Origin: CAZART01 sp964487555
GTDB taxonomy: Bacteria; Bacteroidota; Rhodothermia; Rhodothermales; VXPQ01
Length of the DNA stretch: 22,961 nucleotides
Reading direction: 5' to 3'
Assembly: GCA_964487555.1 (NCBI GenBank)
Contig: CAZART010000086.1
Span: 1-22,961, forward strand
Made by a program: the position numbers and the translations under genes. Below the pieces are notes generated by a model, which was not told where the DNA came from, searched no databases, and worked only from the letters and a program-made list of their open reading frames with translations. Below, piece after piece: positions 20,830 through 22,961 of this stretch. Numbering within the stretch: position 1 is the stretch's first letter; every line of letters starts with the position of its first letter.

Positions 20830-22294
20830 CGTTCAACACGCTCCTCTTCACACGGACGTAGTCAGAGACGTGATCGCCGTAGCGCTCCACGAACGGGTGC
20901 AGGTGATCCGTCCCGCGAATGACTTTTCTACAATCTGGCGATCCGCAGGTACATTCAAAAGGGTCCATCAATTCGTTACAGAAAGTCGCATAGTCGACAG
21001 TAATCTCTTCGTCTTTGCGGATGTCGCGGCGGGCCGCGAGGTCAAGCCCTTCCAGCCACGCATTCGGATCGCAAGAATGATTGATCGGCTTCCATTCGTC
21101 CGGATCGTCGTTCCACATAACATAAATCTCGTCGGTGATCGGATAGGCGAACCTCACGAACCACCCCTTCCGCCGCTCGTCCCAGTGCTCCTCGACGTGC
21201 GATCGGCTCACGAGCACGTGCGGTCGCTCCTCGAATGGCTCGATGAGCTCACCCTCGTCGATGTTGCGGCTAGCGAACATCCCGTATGATTCGTCGCCGT
21301 CGCGCCGCAACGTCCACTTGGATGGAGGGGCAACGCGATTGAATGCCGCCTGGAGGATCGCATCTATAAATCGGCCGTGCCCGCGCGGATCGAACTGCAG
21401 GATGAAATCCGCGCTACCCGGATCCTCGGGACCGTAGAAGACCCCGCAGTTCGGATTGATTTCGAGTATGTATAGATTCCCTTCGCGGTCCATCCGGATG
21501 TCGCACCGGCCGTAGCCGGTCCCTCGCAGGCCGACAAAGAAGTCCTTCGACATCTGCTTCAGCCGGTCGGTGAGGCCATCTCGCTCCTCCAGTGGCTCGC
21601 CCCACATGTCGTGATAGGTCTTCCACTTCATGTCGAAGTGCTTGAACGTCTCGCCCTCCGGAAAGCGAAATTCCAGCGGCTCGAACGCGATGGGGTCGTT
21701 CGGGTCGTCCACATTTTCAGCGATCAGCACCGTGAACTCACGGCCGTCGATGAACTCCTCGATGAGTGCGGATCCAAACTCCTCAAAAGCGATCGCGGCC
21801 TGCTGCCGAAGCTGACTGGCCGTTTCGACTCGAGAGGCGGGCGTGAGCCCGATGCTGCTGTAGCTGTTTGGATGCTTGACGATGAGCGGGAATCGGAGGC
21901 TTCGCGCGGCCCGCTCGATATCATCGGAGTCGTGAGCGAATACGCCGCGCGGGGTGGAGATGCCGTAGTAGTGCGCGACGCGCTTCATCGTCTCCCGCGC
22001 CGGGTCGTAAAATGTCGAGTCGGCGCCCGTGAACGGAACGTTCAGCTTCTCGAGCGTCTGGACAATTTCAATGCCGGGCCGGTCTTCTTCCCAGGCCCCA
22101 TCGCACAGATTGACGAAGACGTCGAAGCCGTGCCGGGCGAGTTCCATCACACGCCCGACGCCGTTCGCCTTCGTGACGTAATGCCGCTCCCACGTGTGCG
22201 CACTGAAGTAGTACGCGGGATGCGACTGAGGATCGTAGTCCGCCATCGGCGAGGAGCTTCCGTCGTAGCGGTCTTCGAGAATGCAGAGCTTCAT
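20774..22294 (-). CDS. ATP-grasp ligase (Ddl-like) fused to a SET methyltransferase domain
   Basis: A 506-aa two-domain protein. Residues 1 to about 320 form an ATP-grasp ligase resembling D-Ala-D-Ala ligases: ATP lysine K140 in FPLIVKHPNSYSSIG, ALIEEFIDGREFTV (about 176-189), and metal ligands D265, E278 and N280 in CDIRMD and LEINPNCGVFYG. Residues about 326-440 are a SET domain: YGMFASRNIDEGELI, INHSCDPN (404-411), EEITVDYATF (Tyr435). A post-SET zinc motif ECTCGSPDC (C448, C450, C455, with C408) follows, then a basic tail. The ATG at 22294 is chosen; the frame open to 22360 codes a sequence unlike Ddl N-termini. Ddl-like enzymes join carboxyl and amino groups with ATP; SET domains methylate lysines. 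The combination suggests ligation plus methylation on one substrate, but that is inference. The gene is probably not the housekeeping ddl. Confidence 0.88.
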   Translation of the reverse strand: MKLCILEDRYDGSSSPMADYDPQSHPAYYFSAHTWERHYVTKANGVGRVMELARHGFDVFVNLCDGAWEEDRPGIEIVQTLEKLNVPFTGADSTFYDPARETMKRVAHYYGISTPRGVFAHDSDDIERAARSLRFPLIVKHPNSYSSIGLTPASRVETASQLRQQAAIAFEEFGSALIEEFIDGREFTVLIAENVDDPNDPIAFEPLEFRFPEGETFKHFDMKWKTYHDMWGEPLEERDGLTDRLKQMSKDFFVGLRGTGYGRCDIRMDREGNLYILEINPNCGVFYGPEDPGSADFILQFDPRGHGRFIDAILQAAFNRVAPPSKWTLRRDGDESYGMFASRNIDEGELIEPFEERPHVLVSRSHVEEHWDERRKGWFVRFAYPITDEIYVMWNDDPDEWKPINHSCDPNAWLEGLDLAARRDIRKDEEITVDYATFCNELMDPFECTCGSPDCRKVIRGTDHLHPFVERYGDHVSDYVRVKRSVLNDERGEREDVGRSRTRSIE

Positions 22295-22300
22295 GCTGAC

Positions 22301-22382
22301 GGTAGGTAGGGGGTAGGAGGTGGTGGATGGTACGGCAAAACATGCGACACTATCCTCCACTTCCTACATCCCACCTCCCACC
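22301..22382. repeat. Imperfect inverted repeat with purine-rich and pyrimidine-rich arms
   Basis: The arm 22301-22332 is G/A/T-rich (repeats of GGTAGG and GGTGG) and the arm 22351-22382 is its imperfect complement (CCTCCACTTCC, CCCACCTCCC). The arms surround an 18-nt centre. The element occupies nearly the whole space between the rpoD terminator and the ATP-grasp::SET start, so the promoter of the SET unit must overlap it. Confidence 0.5.
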
Positions 22383-22418
22383 AAAAAAGGCACGCCCCGA
22401 ATGATGGGACGTGCCTTT
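22383..22418 (-). terminator. rpoD terminator
   Basis: On the minus strand, AAAGGCACG (22418-22410) pairs with CGTGCCTTT (22394-22386), with an inner CCC/GGG extension of the stem, and a T-run of six ends at 22383. It lies 22 nt after the sigma factor stop codon: a standard intrinsic terminator. Confidence 0.88.
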
Positions 22419-22440
22419 AATAACGTTTACAAGCCGCAAA

Positions 22441-22961
22441 TCAGCCAATATGCATCTGGAGCTCTTCGCGACGATGCTTCTGGCGGAGCTTGCGGAGCGC
22501 TTTCTCCTTGATCTGCCGCACGCGCTCGCGCGTGAGGCCGAAGCGCTGCCCGATCTCCTCGAGCGTCAGCGGATGCTCTCGGCCGATACCGAAGTAGAGG
22601 CGGGTGATCTCGGCTTCCCGGGGATGCAGCAAGCTCAGCGCGCGCTCGATGTCGATCTTCACCGACTCGTCGAGGAGCGTCTCGTCCGGCTGGGTGTCTT
22701 CGTCATCCGGAAGCACGTCGAGGAGACTGTTGTCGTCGTCCTCGTTGAAGGGTGCATCCATCGAAAGATGCCGCCCCGTGTGCTGCATCGCCTCGCGCAC
22801 CTTCTCGACGTCGATCTCGAGCTCCTTCGCGAGTTCCTCGATGTTCGGGGCGCGTTCGTGCTCCTGTGCGAGCTTCGCGCTCGTCTTTCGGATCTTCGAG
22901 ATGGTGCCGATTCGGTTCAGCGGGAGGCGAACGACGCGGCTCTGCTCGGCCAGCGCCTGCA
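22441..22961 (-). CDS. rpoD: Primary sigma factor RpoD/SigA, N-terminal part outside window
   Basis: Minus-strand frame open to the window edge, giving the last 172 or so codons. It begins in the end of region 2/start of region 3 (ALAEQSRVVRLPLNRIGTI) and passes through region 3 (ERAPNIEELAKELEI). The Bacteroidota-like segment SMDAPFNEDDDNSLLDVLPD follows, and the protein finishes with region 4, where LTLEEIGQRFGLTRERVRQI is the -35-binding helix-turn-helix. A short tail (QKHRREELQMHIG) extends past region 4. It directs RNA polymerase to housekeeping promoters. A strong terminator follows. An internal GTG at 22798-22800 is not the true start, since coding sequence continues upstream. Confidence 0.95.
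   Translation of the reverse strand, partial: QALAEQSRVVRLPLNRIGTISKIRKTSAKLAQEHERAPNIEELAKELEIDVEKVREAMQHTGRHLSMDAPFNEDDDNSLLDVLPDDEDTQPDETLLDESVKIDIERALSLLHPREAEITRLYFGIGREHPLTLEEIGQRFGLTRERVRQIKEKALRKLRQKHRREELQMHIG

Noticed and set aside
1..22961. tRNA, rRNA or insertion sequences
   Set aside because: No clover-leaf-like segment, rRNA sequence, transposase or terminal repeats with target duplications were seen on either strand.

Overview
The window (about 23 kb, GC-rich) looks like a chromosomal segment of a Bacteroidota-related bacterium of the Rhodothermia/Salinibacter type. The evidence is a secreted repeat protein with a type IX secretion (Por) C-terminal sorting domain, a primary sigma factor with the Bacteroidota-style region 3/4 sequence, and start codons with little or no Shine-Dalgarno sequence. 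Taxonomy is inferred from these features only. One run of 100 Ns interrupts a gene; identical 55-nt sequences on both sides indicate a scaffold join rather than missing DNA.

Left part (1-4750): a divergent, truncated ABC1/UbiB kinase-like gene, then a sulfur operon on the + strand. The operon begins with a leader peptide carrying a run of Cys codons and an attenuator terminator (1486-1655). It continues with a CysM-type cysteine synthase, a JAMM peptidase resembling mycobacterial Mec+, and a three-domain protein joining a CysO-like sulfur carrier, a MoeB/ThiF-type E1 and a rhodanese. This reads as the thiocarboxylate-carrier route to cysteine, apparently controlled by cysteinyl-tRNA supply. 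A 17-bp hairpin separates it from the convergent genes that follow.

Centre (4751-13276): a minus-strand operon encodes a Tat-type class V aminotransferase, an L-2-hydroxyglutarate oxidase and an Ldh_2-family dehydrogenase. It is followed by a GH113-like lipoprotein, a DUF3267 membrane zincin, an amtB-PII operon with a near-consensus promoter and a terminator, and a nuclease-fold-like unknown protein.

Right part (13548-22961): an outer-membrane protein combining a peptidase-MA-like domain, a TolB-like propeller and a barrel (split by the scaffold gap); a FitAB/VapBC-type toxin-antitoxin pair with a striking 11-bp-phased operator; an eroded RES toxin; a YdjM-like membrane hydrolase; an LRR-like T9SS-secreted protein; a two-gene unit encoding an ATP-grasp/SET fusion and a second stand-alone SET protein; and the 3' part of rpoD. 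The ATP-grasp::SET plus SET pair and the Cys-attenuated CysM/Mec/CysO-E1-rhodanese operon are the most interesting systems here.
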